Part shown: positions 9,101 to 17,380 of the stretch, one piece after another | How the letters are laid out: each line of letters starts with the position of its first letter | Numbering within the stretch: the stretch's first letter is position 1 | NCBI GenBank assembly: GCA_002171125.1 | Contig: NHHK01000023.1 | Coordinates: 3,027-38,795 of the forward strand | DNA length: 35,769 nt | Direction: 5' to 3' | Origin: a bacterium TMED161 | GTDB taxonomy: Bacteria; Fidelibacterota; Marinisomatia; SCGC-AAA003-L08; D37C17 | Program-made: the position numbers and the translations under genes | Notes under the pieces: generated by a model | Told to the model about the DNA's origin: nothing | What the model saw: the letters and a program-made list of their open reading frames with translations, nothing else | Database searches by the model: none

Positions 9101-12100
9101 TGATGACCCTAATTTGATTTTTGGTATGGATACATTAGATTTCCTTAATGAAGATTTTGACTCCACATATATAAATTTATACACAATTTTTGAAGATGTC
9201 GATGGTGAAGAGCTCGTATTCTATTTAGATGATAATGCAAATGATTTATCTATATTTGATTATCAAATTATTGGTAATGATTTATTACTTACAAGCTTAG
9301 ATGATATAAATGGAGAATTTATACTTAATTTTACAGTATTGGATTCTAACATGATTGAGCAAAATTATTCATTAGATGAGCCTATTACATTTATTGTTAA
9401 TCCTGTTAATGATTCACCTATTGCGGTTTCAGAATATATAGAAACACCTGAGGATTCTTCGTTATACATTCCATTACAGGGAATTGATATAGATTCTGAT
9501 TCTTTAGTGTTTGAAATAGTGCAATTTCCCGAGCATGGTATTATTGGAGATGTATTTCCAATAGATGCGTATAATGCTAATGTGTTATATACTCCTGAGG
9601 CTGGATATAGATGTGGAGATAAATTTGAGTTTATTGTAAAAGATTTAGATGAGAATGGTGATGTTTTATCTATTAGTAATATTGCTGAAGTTAATATTAA
9701 TGTAGGAGACTGCAACTTTCCTCCTCAAATTTCTGTCCAATTTGATATCAATATATTTGAAGATAATACTATATATTTCATTGATAGTGAGCTTTCAAAT
9801 AGTGAATTACCTAATAATTTTTATAGTTTAAATAATCAATCAAATTTTATTATTAATGATGAAGATTCAACTTCACTTTCTTTTGTTGAACTTTGGGAAG
9901 GAGAAAATTATTATATTGAGGATGGTTATTGCGCTTCTCCAACACTTACTAATGATTGGCAAGTAGATACAACCAAAGCCTGCGGGTTAATTCCTTATTA
10001 TGCAGTTTGTGACATTGAATTTTTAGAACAGAATACTAATTATAAAGATGGTACTAAATATTGCGCCTGTGCGGCTAGTGAAACATGTACTGCAAGTCAA
10101 TATTATTTAGATACTTTAGCAATCAGGCCAGTACAAGATTATGATACGTATTTTGATATTACAACAATAGCTAACGATGGAGATATTTCGTATAATTTGA
10201 GCGATTCTTCTTTCACCCGGGTTTATCTATCTCCTATTAATGATGCTCCTCAAATAGGACTAATTAGTAATCAAGAAACGAATGAAGGGGAATCTCTATA
10301 TTTAAATTTCACATATTCTTCAAATTTAGAAGATGAAACTAATGAGAACTCAAGTTTCATCATTTATGATGTTGATAATGATAATACTCAAATTTCTTTT
10401 GATCTTCAGTTAAATGATATATTTTTTCAAACTCTAGAACAAGATAGTTTATTAGTTATTAATTTAATTAACCCTGATTATAATGTCGCTAATACAGAAG
10501 TAATGGTTGTATTAAAAGATCAAGAATTTTTATCAGATACCGCATATTTTGATTTAGCAGTTAATCAAGTGGATGATCCAGCAATTTTTCAATCTATAGG
10601 TGTAGGTGATAATCAAGGTGAGCCATTAAAGTTTATTGAAGATACTGGGGCATTAGATTTTGTAAGTGAAATTAAAATTTATTATTATGATGCAGACTGG
10701 GACCCACAGATAAATGATAATCCTGATGAATACTTGTATGCAGATTCGGTTTTTTGGGATGTTAGCCCTATCAACGCAGATCAATCAAATATTCAATTTT
10801 ATACAAGTGAAGATTATCCAAGTGAAACAGGAATAAATGAGGATAGTCAACTATATTATTCTCAACCTATAATTCTAGAGTATGTATCTCCAAATTGGAA
10901 TGGATATGATGGTCTTTATTTTATAAACGATGAAACAAATGATACTTTATTGCTTAGCGTTCATGTCACTGAGCAAAATGACCCCCCAAATCCGTTTGAT
11001 ATTGGTAATGAGCCAATTTTTAATACTAATGTTAACAGCTATGAATGGTCATTAAATGAAATTGATTTATGCTTAAATGACAATCTTGAACAAGGCCAAT
11101 ATGATTATGAAATAAATGAATGCATAATTTCAAATTTCTATAAAAAATATTTATATAGTTGCGAATCGACCTTAGTTACGTATTCAACAATTGAGGAATG
11201 TAATTTGAATTGCATCGAAAGTAATTGTATTGAGTTTTTTGATGACATGTATTTTAGATTGCCGTATAGAAGAGTTCCATCTAATGAAGAAGTCCTATCA
11301 GATAGTTTGTTGTTTGAGTGGGAAGAAGCCTATGATATCGATTTAGATCAAGATTTTAGTCAAGATCCAAACAATAATTTGAATTTGTACTATCGTTTAG
11401 AGTTGGTTGACAATATCACTCAAAAAGTATTTGTTGTTGCTGAGTCAATTGAAGAAAACCAGATTAGTGTTGATTTAAGTAAGCCTTTCTTTAATTATAA
11501 GTCAGAGTTAAACTACTATGATTCATGTGGAGTTTTTTCTAGAGAATTATCCTTAAGTGACACATCACGACAGTTTTTAGATTTATCAGGCAGTACAGAA
11601 TATTCGTGGAGAGTTGGTGCTAATAATTTATGGTGTGATGAATTAAATCTTGACCCTTCCTATATAACTCTTGGAGAAAATGCAAAAACAGATTTTTATA
11701 TTGATTTGATTCCTCCTAAAGGTTCAATAAATATTTTGCAAGACCAGATGTCTCCTGAGTTTATGAATATTTATGTTACATTTGATGAGCAAATCGATGA
11801 ATGGAAGAGTGAACTTTTTATAACTTATAATTCAGAAACTACATCTCATAATTTTCCAGTTAATAATAGCGATAATATTTATGGAATAACTGAATTATTC
11901 CCAGGTCTTGGCGCTATAGAAATCGATGTTGAGTCTTGGGATGCGGTTGGGAATGGAACGTTGAGTTCTGTTTCTATTGCATATAATGAGATAATAGCAG
12001 AGGTAGGTAAAAGTATTTTTTCACCCACTGAAACATTTATGATGAGATTTAATGAGTATGATATAGCCAGTGATGCTTCAATATTAATCAAAGAATTAAA

Positions 12101-12671
12101 TATTCCAGACTTCTTTGATCAAAAACCTAGTTTTCAACAAGTCTCTCAAATTTATGATGTTAGTTCTATTAATATGGAAATAATTGAACCTTTAGATATC
12201 GCAATTGAAATTCCAACAAACTTATTAGATTTAAAATTTTGGAAATTTAAAATCTTTACTTTAAATGAAAATGGTGAATTAGAAAATGATATAACTACTA
12301 ATGCAGACAGAGGAGTTGTTTTAGCAAAAACAAACACTTTGGGTAAGTATGCATTGTTTTATAATCCTGATGCTGAATTCGAAATCCCTCAAGGTGTCGA
12401 ACTTGTTGGGAACTATCCGAATCCATTTAATCCCAGTACAAATATTTTTTACTATATTGAAAATGATTTTGAAAATGTCTCCATAAAAATTTTAGATCTT
12501 CTTGGTCGAGAAGTTAAAATCTTATATGAAGGTCAAAATATGTCTGGTTATTATGATATGATATGGGATGGAACAAATATTAATGGAGAGCAAGTTGGGT
12601 CAGGTATTTATTTCATTCAAGCGAATCTTGGAAAATCTCAAATATATAAGAAGGTTATGAAATTAAAATAA
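6105..12671 (+). CDS. Giant multi-domain secreted protein (PPC-like, PKD/cadherin-like repeats) with T9SS sorting domain
   Basis: A 2188-residue exported protein. Residues 1-20 form a signal peptide (MIKNFK, hydrophobic core, MYA cleavage). Residues ~22-190 resemble a pre-peptidase C-terminal (PPC) domain (DDYWISFTT ... YYVRISGYPG ... GEWNLHLTG). At least three PKD/Ig-like units follow, marked by LDASAST, SFDPDGDDLVYYEWQ and SYDPDEDPFTSTW. Cadherin-like units then run to about residue 1650, marked by NDxP spacers and an IEDT/PEDS box (VNDVPLI, NDSPIAV, INDAPQIG, EQNDPPNP). Near 1712-1900 there is an Fn3-like unit (FEWEEAYDIDLDQD). Residues ~2098-2188 are the sorting domain (NYPNPFNPSTN ... 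LLGREVK ... SGIYFIQA ... KKVMKLK). Two Cys clusters near C825 and C1686 share C-x12-C-x3-C spacing. The protein is very acidic, fitting a calcium-stabilised surface adhesin or scaffold; no catalytic domain is seen. The next gene starts on its stop codon. Confidence 0.9.
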   Translation: MIKNFKILVFTIYLFSFMYANTCDTAENYGLINSGTILSGNFSSDGDDYWISFTTTCEFQNILLSTCGSYAENTDDGIEYLDTILEVYKDSEIGENACDLFEPWSIDTGIPTGATWWNDDPDDTSELICSSSGQDLIGEDNHSVLLIPSQVEQESGNTLEPATYYVRISGYPGHSVGEWNLHLTGNATIELQINNQDLLLPHDPQDGAPGGFMDVVLDASASTCTEQISDYLWIDDFSNYGPFSNSTETVSMEYGLHQVTLIATDLQGNEYQDNILISITEPNIGPNANAGDDFFITVPHDGDISSSNVTVSLSGEQSSDDDDDVLSYSWNYIGGPDNIIINNSESSNPAFNTSNSFGSNDKQYQFELTAIDPYGLVDLDTVSVTVVSEQNLNPVASAPNLEITILHDGDPETFQSESFVLNASDSFDPDGDDLVYYEWQTILSGELQSISNSFIHTVESINYSTIDSVLGEHQYKLIVKDPYEAIDDTTFIVNVLPEPNSPPVVQFDPYQVVYFSCVPNEETDCSQVVSLNSYNTSYDPDEDPFTSTWYDDEWNLTSSLQTLNLGTSTFNLIATDSYNESDTLDFSIVISAPNSVPTAITLGTQEVFESTAELDSIDGIDSRFLFGSAVDEDHVDSDLGILWTLLNDDNEISILDSTSLTGEIISGDISNNNYPLILNFLLSVWDPLSCHPRNLYMFNDLNSNGSWDELEPWDPACPIGDDPMTYGLSSLELSIKNYNQAPNVNPLGNNDLQQFLNDTEWVIREDVDTLISFNYTDWANQGLFEDEDDCLFNPDTGCSITNPYSSDNFNIIINNGENYHTGYICNTNDLYYSTLLECDSLCDDCNPDLDMLVLEQNYSNETITVEFQIDDLNEINNLSDTLYIDMFIEPVNDVPLILSFDDEELIQNGVIEDTSFPLFIDDVTFYDVEGDLNLNGECDINECENILISAQESPNYSFSNNTITLTENFFGNLDLGIQLLDFGDTSNVFTFSIPVQGTNDDPNLIFGMDTLDFLNEDFDSTYINLYTIFEDVDGEELVFYLDDNANDLSIFDYQIIGNDLLLTSLDDINGEFILNFTVLDSNMIEQNYSLDEPITFIVNPVNDSPIAVSEYIETPEDSSLYIPLQGIDIDSDSLVFEIVQFPEHGIIGDVFPIDAYNANVLYTPEAGYRCGDKFEFIVKDLDENGDVLSISNIAEVNINVGDCNFPPQISVQFDINIFEDNTIYFIDSELSNSELPNNFYSLNNQSNFIINDEDSTSLSFVELWEGENYYIEDGYCASPTLTNDWQVDTTKACGLIPYYAVCDIEFLEQNTNYKDGTKYCACAASETCTASQYYLDTLAIRPVQDYDTYFDITTIANDGDISYNLSDSSFTRVYLSPINDAPQIGLISNQETNEGESLYLNFTYSSNLEDETNENSSFIIYDVDNDNTQISFDLQLNDIFFQTLEQDSLLVINLINPDYNVANTEVMVVLKDQEFLSDTAYFDLAVNQVDDPAIFQSIGVGDNQGEPLKFIEDTGALDFVSEIKIYYYDADWDPQINDNPDEYLYADSVFWDVSPINADQSNIQFYTSEDYPSETGINEDSQLYYSQPIILEYVSPNWNGYDGLYFINDETNDTLLLSVHVTEQNDPPNPFDIGNEPIFNTNVNSYEWSLNEIDLCLNDNLEQGQYDYEINECIISNFYKKYLYSCESTLVTYSTIEECNLNCIESNCIEFFDDMYFRLPYRRVPSNEEVLSDSLLFEWEEAYDIDLDQDFSQDPNNNLNLYYRLELVDNITQKVFVVAESIEENQISVDLSKPFFNYKSELNYYDSCGVFSRELSLSDTSRQFLDLSGSTEYSWRVGANNLWCDELNLDPSYITLGENAKTDFYIDLIPPKGSINILQDQMSPEFMNIYVTFDEQIDEWKSELFITYNSETTSHNFPVNNSDNIYGITELFPGLGAIEIDVESWDAVGNGTLSSVSIAYNEIIAEVGKSIFSPTETFMMRFNEYDIASDASILIKELNIPDFFDQKPSFQQVSQIYDVSSINMEIIEPLDIAIEIPTNLLDLKFWKFKIFTLNENGELENDITTNADRGVVLAKTNTLGKYALFYNPDAEFEIPQGVELVGNYPNPFNPSTNIFYYIENDFENVSIKILDLLGREVKILYEGQNMSGYYDMIWDGTNINGEQVGSGIYFIQANLGKSQIYKKVMKLK

Positions 12672-13804
12672 TGAGATTATATATATATATATTGTTATTA
12701 CTTTTCTTTTCATGTGATGAACTTGGAGAAGAATCTGGACCACTAGATTATAATGGATTGATTACAGAGGGGTGGAATAATTTTATACTAGGAGATTATG
12801 TTAAATCTCAGGAATTCTTCCTTGATGTTTTAGATATTGATCCTTCTTTGATTTCTTATTACTCTGAAGCATATTTGGGTTTAGGGTTCTCAACTTTATT
12901 TCAAGCAAAGAATATTACAGGAATTGACTCTGTCTCTTTTTCAAATAGATTCAATTTGCGGAGTCAATCAAAAGACTGGTTTTTTGAGGTGATTGATGAA
13001 GTTGATAGCTATGTTGGCCAAGAACCCTTTCGAGAAAATTTAATATTAGATCTTAATGCTGGATTAGCTTTTACTTATAGTTCATTATCTTTATATAATG
13101 AGTTTGACCCTTACATGTTAATTGGAACTACTGAAGAATTTGTTAATAATGCATTGAATTATTCTGAACTTGTAATTTCAAATGATCCAAATTACTTGTT
13201 TACATATAGCACAGAAGATATAAATTCAAATACTTTGCATCTACTAAGAGCTCAATTATTCCTAGAAATAGAAGATTACAATCAAGCATTACAAGAAATT
13301 CTAATGATAGATTCACAAAGTATAAATGTTACTTTTAAAGTAAATAGTAATTATGTTCAAAATTCTTATAAAATCTTTTTAAATGGAGGCTTTCAGGGTC
13401 AAGATAAGCATTTATTTGAGATGTCTTCAATTAGTAATGGTGTATTTGAAGTTGATAGGACTCTTACTCCATTATTGCCTTGCACAGATTTAGTTAATGA
13501 AACTTTTACTATTACCAATAATGAAATAGTAGAATGTATAAATTCATTTACTTCTAATATATATGAATATAGTTTTTCAATGCAGGTACCAAATTCAATT
13601 AATACTAATTTAGTAGACCAATCTTCATGTGAAACATTAAACTTAGAATGGGTTGAAGGTGTAGGATGTGTTGATTCATGGATGTATATTGAAGAACAAT
13701 TAGAAGAACAAGATTGTATTGATAATGAATATAGAAATTTATTAATTGAAAATTCTGATGCAATTATTGTTAATGCTTGCTTTGGTACATGTCTAGAATG
13801 TTAA
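12671..13804 (+). CDS. TPR-like lipoprotein translationally coupled to the giant surface protein
   Basis: This 377-residue protein has a lipoprotein signal (MRLYIYILLLLFFSC, modified Cys15). Its ATG overlaps the last base of the preceding stop codon (TAATG), which suggests coupled translation and a shared role. The N-terminal two-thirds contains helical pairs that look like tetratricopeptide repeats (ITEGWNNFILGDYVKSQEFFLDVLDIDP; later LRAQLFLEIEDYNQALQEIL). The last ~110 residues are different: beta-rich, with a cluster of cysteines ending in ACFGTCLEC at the C-terminus. I do not know a named family for the whole protein. By position it may be an outer-membrane partner that anchors or chaperones the 2188-residue protein; this is inference only. 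Confidence 0.8.
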   Translation: MRLYIYILLLLFFSCDELGEESGPLDYNGLITEGWNNFILGDYVKSQEFFLDVLDIDPSLISYYSEAYLGLGFSTLFQAKNITGIDSVSFSNRFNLRSQSKDWFFEVIDEVDSYVGQEPFRENLILDLNAGLAFTYSSLSLYNEFDPYMLIGTTEEFVNNALNYSELVISNDPNYLFTYSTEDINSNTLHLLRAQLFLEIEDYNQALQEILMIDSQSINVTFKVNSNYVQNSYKIFLNGGFQGQDKHLFEMSSISNGVFEVDRTLTPLLPCTDLVNETFTITNNEIVECINSFTSNIYEYSFSMQVPNSINTNLVDQSSCETLNLEWVEGVGCVDSWMYIEEQLEEQDCIDNEYRNLLIENSDAIIVNACFGTCLEC

Positions 13805-13878
13805 GAATTTTTAAAACATACTGTTACAGATAAATTATCAATTTAAGTTATTGAATATATTAATTTATAGATATTATG

Positions 13879-13883
13879 AGGAG
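13879..13883 (+). promoter_or_regulatory. Shine-Dalgarno AGGAG deciding the deiminase start
   Basis: AGGAG lies four bases before the ATG at 13888 and inside the reading frame that could start at 13876. This favours 13888 as the true start, although the 13876 start would add MRRK, a good positively charged signal-peptide n-region. Confidence 0.55.
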
Positions 13884-13887
13884 AAAA

Positions 13888-15168
13888 ATGGTTAATTATA
13901 TAGTCCTGAGTTTATTATTAGCTTTGTCTATTTGTTCTGATACAGATGTCGTTGAATTACCTATAGGATTTACGCCCGAGGAATGGGATAATAGACACTT
14001 AATCGATGAAATGGGATATAGAACAGATCCACCACAAGCACCTGTTAGAAATATTGCAGAATATGAACCTATGCAGGGTGTCCTTATAAGGTACCCTTTT
14101 GGTATATCAACGTCCTTGATTAGGGAAATGGCTGAGGATGTAGTTGTTTATTGTTTAGTATCATCTAATCAACAAAACTCTGCTTATAATTCCATGAATA
14201 ACGCAGGTGTGAATATGAATAATGTTGAATTTATTGTTGGTTCAACAGATTCTTATTGGACTCGTGATTATGGACCATGGTGGGTAGTTGATGGGAATGG
14301 TGATATAGGTATCGTAGATTTTACTTATAATCGACCTCGTCCAAATGATAATGCTGCTCCATATAAAGTCTCACAACATTTAGATGTTCCATATTTTTCA
14401 TCGGATGTTGTTTCTACTGGTGGTAATTATATGACTGATGGAAATGGTATTGCTGCTGCAACTCAAATAGCATATACAGAAAATAGTCAATGTGGTACTA
14501 ATGACCAATCAAGTGTTCCCCTTTCTCCATGTGCTTATGTTGATAATATTATGTACGATTATTATGGAATTGATACATATCATGTAGTCGCTGATCCGAA
14601 CGATGAATATATTGACCATATTGATTGCTGGGGTAAATATTTATCTTCTTCTAGAATGTTAATTAGAGAAGTACCCACATCTCATCCTCAATATAATGAT
14701 ATAGAAGAAGTCGCAAATTATTTTGAAAATACACTTACAGCTTCTGGATCTGCATGGGAAGTCTTTCGAGTTTATACTCCCAATGATCAACCATATACAA
14801 ATTCTTTGATATTGAACGATAAAGTATTCGTTCCAATTATGAATAGTCAATGGGATGATGATGCATTAGAGGTTTATCAGGCAGCTATGCCTGACCATGA
14901 AATTATTGGCTTTACTGGTTCATGGCAATCTACAGATGCACTTCATTGTAGGGTTAAGGGTATACCAGATTTAAATTATACATCCTATGCTGATGGAGAT
15001 GTAAATATGGATGAGTCAATTGATGTCTTAGATGTAGTACTTTTAGTTAATTTTGTTTTAGGTGCAGTTGAAGCATCTAGCACTCAAATCCAAATTGGGG
15101 ACTCCAATGATGATGGTATCTTAAATATTTTAGATGTCATCTCTTTAGTAAATCAAATAACAGGATAA
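13888..15168 (+). CDS. Secreted peptidylarginine deiminase / agmatine deiminase family enzyme with C-terminal dockerin-like repeats
   Basis: A PAD_porph-family enzyme of 426 residues with an N-terminal signal peptide (hydrophobic VLSLLLALSIC). Members hydrolyse a guanidine group to citrulline (in protein or peptide arginine) or convert agmatine. The catalytic set is complete: Asp127 in YWTRDYGPWW, His244 and Asp246 in DHIDCWGKYL, and nucleophile Cys354 in ALHCRVKGIPD. STGGNYMTDG is the family's glycine-rich substrate loop. Export makes a peptide- or protein-arginine substrate more likely than cytosolic agmatine. Residues ~370-426 form two dockerin-like calcium loops (GDVNMDESIDVLDVVLLVNFVLG and GDSNDDGILNILDVISLVNQITG), which replace the T9SS sorting domain seen in neighbours. 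The M14 carboxypeptidase starts four bases downstream, so they are almost surely co-transcribed. Confidence 0.88.
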   Translation: MVNYIVLSLLLALSICSDTDVVELPIGFTPEEWDNRHLIDEMGYRTDPPQAPVRNIAEYEPMQGVLIRYPFGISTSLIREMAEDVVVYCLVSSNQQNSAYNSMNNAGVNMNNVEFIVGSTDSYWTRDYGPWWVVDGNGDIGIVDFTYNRPRPNDNAAPYKVSQHLDVPYFSSDVVSTGGNYMTDGNGIAAATQIAYTENSQCGTNDQSSVPLSPCAYVDNIMYDYYGIDTYHVVADPNDEYIDHIDCWGKYLSSSRMLIREVPTSHPQYNDIEEVANYFENTLTASGSAWEVFRVYTPNDQPYTNSLILNDKVFVPIMNSQWDDDALEVYQAAMPDHEIIGFTGSWQSTDALHCRVKGIPDLNYTSYADGDVNMDESIDVLDVVLLVNFVLGAVEASSTQIQIGDSNDDGILNILDVISLVNQITG

Positions 15169-15172
15169 TAAA

Positions 15173-17374
15173 ATGATATTAAGATTAATATATATAAGTA
15201 TTATAAGTTTTTCGTTCTCAAATGAAATTTATCAGCAAATTAGAGTAGACAATGTATCTGATGATGATATTTCTCTCTTTCAGTATAGTGGTATAGAGTT
15301 TGATCATGCTGATTATATAAAAGGTGATTATATTGAATTTGCAATTTCGACTAAAGATTTATCTATTTTAAATAATTTAGGTTATGAATACCTTGTAATG
15401 CACAATGATCTTCAAAGACATTATGAGAGTAGATTGACATCAAACTATACAAGAGAATTTGGCCTTGGGTCAATGGGTGGTTACTACACTCTTGATGAGG
15501 CTATTCAACGATTAGATGATATCCACGATGAATACCCTCAATTTGTTTCTCAAAAATTTTCTTTAGGGCAAACTTTTGAAGGACGAGATATATGGGCGAT
15601 TAAAATTAGTAATAATCCAAATTTAGATGAAGATGAGCCTGAAGTTCTATTCACCGGCATGCATCATTCAAGAGAGCCGATGAGTTTTATGAATTTATAT
15701 TATTATATATATTGGCTTCTTGAAAATTATGATATAAATGATGAGGCTAGAAATATAATTGATAATCGTGAGTTGTGGTTTGTACCAATTATAAATCCTG
15801 ATGGTTATGAATATAATCGCTCTATTGCGCCTAATGGTGGTGGTATGCAGAGAAAAAATATGCGTGAAACATGTAATGGGTCAGCTGATGGAATTGATCC
15901 AAATAGAAATTATGGCTATATGTGGGGATTGGATGATCAAGGCTCTAGCTCTAATCCATGTAGCGAAACTTATAGAGGAACAAGTGCATTCTCAGAATCA
16001 GAAACACAAGCTGTAAAAAACTTTGTTGAACAAAGAGATTTTAAGATTGCAATGAATTACCATAGTTATAGTAATCTGTTGATATATCCTTTTGGATATT
16101 CGTATGAAAATAATATGGATGAAGATGATTTAAGTACATTTATTGAATATGCTCAAGATATGACCCAATACAATAATTATGTATGGGGAACTGGACCAGA
16201 TATATTGTATCCTGTAAATGGTGAGGCGTGTGATTGGATGTATGGCGAACATGGTATTTTTGCATATACTCCTGAGGTAGGTAATTCAAGTGATGGATTT
16301 TGGCCGCCTACAAATAGAATTGTCCCACTTGCTGAAGAAAATTTATATCCAAATATTAGAACTGCTCTTTATGCTGGTGCTTTAGTTTCATCAATTGTAA
16401 ACGTTGAGGCTGGTCCATATACCTCTGATGATTCTTATTCAATAGACATATCATTAGCTAATACTGGCTTATCATCAACAAATGGTAATATTAATTTAGA
16501 ATTTTTAGCTACTCCAGGTATTGATTTCTTGGATCCCAATATTGAAATTTCAGATCTTGATCCTAGGTCATTTATCAATTTAGATGGTATTAATGAATTT
16601 TCTATATCTCCATTTGTCCCTTCAGGCTCCGAAATGGAGATAACTTTAGTTATGACATTACCTGATGGCTCACAATCGACATCTACAACCAGTCTTATAG
16701 TTGGAGTACCTGAACCAGTAATTGTATACGATTTTGAAAATAACCAAGATCTAAGTGAATGGAATTTATCAGGGAATTCAGATTGGTATAGTACTTCAGA
16801 TATTTCTAATTCTGGATTTAGCTCATTTCGATCAGGTGCTATTGGAGACAATCAAGAGTCTTCAGCATCATTAACACTACTTGCAACTACACTGAGTACT
16901 CTAGAGTTTTCATATAGAGTATCATCAGAATACAGTCCCTCTGGAAGTAACTTTTATGATGGATTAACTTTCTCTATAAATGGTCAACAAATTGGTCAAT
17001 ATCAACCTGACGCTAATGGGCAAAGTCCTTGGATAAATTATAGTACCTCTTTAAATCCAGGAGAATATACATTGTCTTGGACATATAGCAAAGATGGTGG
17101 TGGTGGATCAACAGATTGTACTAATACAAATTGTGACGATGCAGCTTTCATTGATAGTTTTATTTTGTATTCATATGTTGAATCTGAGCCAATACTCTCA
17201 GGTGATTTAAATTTTGATGCCAATGTTGATGTTTTAGATATTGTTCTTTTAGTTAACTTTGTACTTGAAAGTACTAGTCCTTCAGATTTAGAGTTTCAGG
17301 CAGGAGATGTCAATTCTGATGATATCCTTAATATCTTAGATATTGTACAGGTTGTCAATATTATTTTATCGTAA
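15173..17374 (+). CDS. Secreted M14 zinc carboxypeptidase with beta-sandwich domains and C-terminal dockerin-like repeats
   Basis: A 733-residue exported metallocarboxypeptidase. Order: signal peptide (1-16), propeptide-like region to ~100, M14 catalytic domain ~105-400, a CARDB/Ig-like sandwich ~405-515, a jelly-roll or MAM-like domain ~520-665, and two dockerin-like loops (GDLNFDANVDVLDIVLLVNFVL and GDVNSDDILNILDIVQVVNIILS). Zinc ligands are His165 and Glu168 in MHHSREP and His297 in NYHSYSN. The general base is Glu368 in YTPEVG, and the substrate Asn-Arg pair sits in DPNRNYG. The S1' pocket position that is Asp in B-type (Arg/Lys-specific) enzymes and Ile in A-type appears to be Cys353 (EACDWMY), so basic specificity is not supported by this reading. 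The four-base gap after the deiminase gene indicates one operon. The gene converges on the HmuY-like gene with only six bases between stops. Confidence 0.92.
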   Translation: MILRLIYISIISFSFSNEIYQQIRVDNVSDDDISLFQYSGIEFDHADYIKGDYIEFAISTKDLSILNNLGYEYLVMHNDLQRHYESRLTSNYTREFGLGSMGGYYTLDEAIQRLDDIHDEYPQFVSQKFSLGQTFEGRDIWAIKISNNPNLDEDEPEVLFTGMHHSREPMSFMNLYYYIYWLLENYDINDEARNIIDNRELWFVPIINPDGYEYNRSIAPNGGGMQRKNMRETCNGSADGIDPNRNYGYMWGLDDQGSSSNPCSETYRGTSAFSESETQAVKNFVEQRDFKIAMNYHSYSNLLIYPFGYSYENNMDEDDLSTFIEYAQDMTQYNNYVWGTGPDILYPVNGEACDWMYGEHGIFAYTPEVGNSSDGFWPPTNRIVPLAEENLYPNIRTALYAGALVSSIVNVEAGPYTSDDSYSIDISLANTGLSSTNGNINLEFLATPGIDFLDPNIEISDLDPRSFINLDGINEFSISPFVPSGSEMEITLVMTLPDGSQSTSTTSLIVGVPEPVIVYDFENNQDLSEWNLSGNSDWYSTSDISNSGFSSFRSGAIGDNQESSASLTLLATTLSTLEFSYRVSSEYSPSGSNFYDGLTFSINGQQIGQYQPDANGQSPWINYSTSLNPGEYTLSWTYSKDGGGGSTDCTNTNCDDAAFIDSFILYSYVESEPILSGDLNFDANVDVLDIVLLVNFVLESTSPSDLEFQAGDVNSDDILNILDIVQVVNIILS

Positions 17375-17380
17375 AGATAT

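Noticed and set aside
9365-9715. Antisense 116-residue open frame in the giant gene
   Set aside because: It lies fully inside a clear secreted-protein gene, has no family features, and comes from the AT-rich Asp/Asn codons on the other strand.
16435-16851. Antisense 138-residue open frame in the carboxypeptidase gene
   Set aside because: It is opposite the beta-sandwich domains of a well-supported gene and has Ser/Pro-rich composition without any motif.
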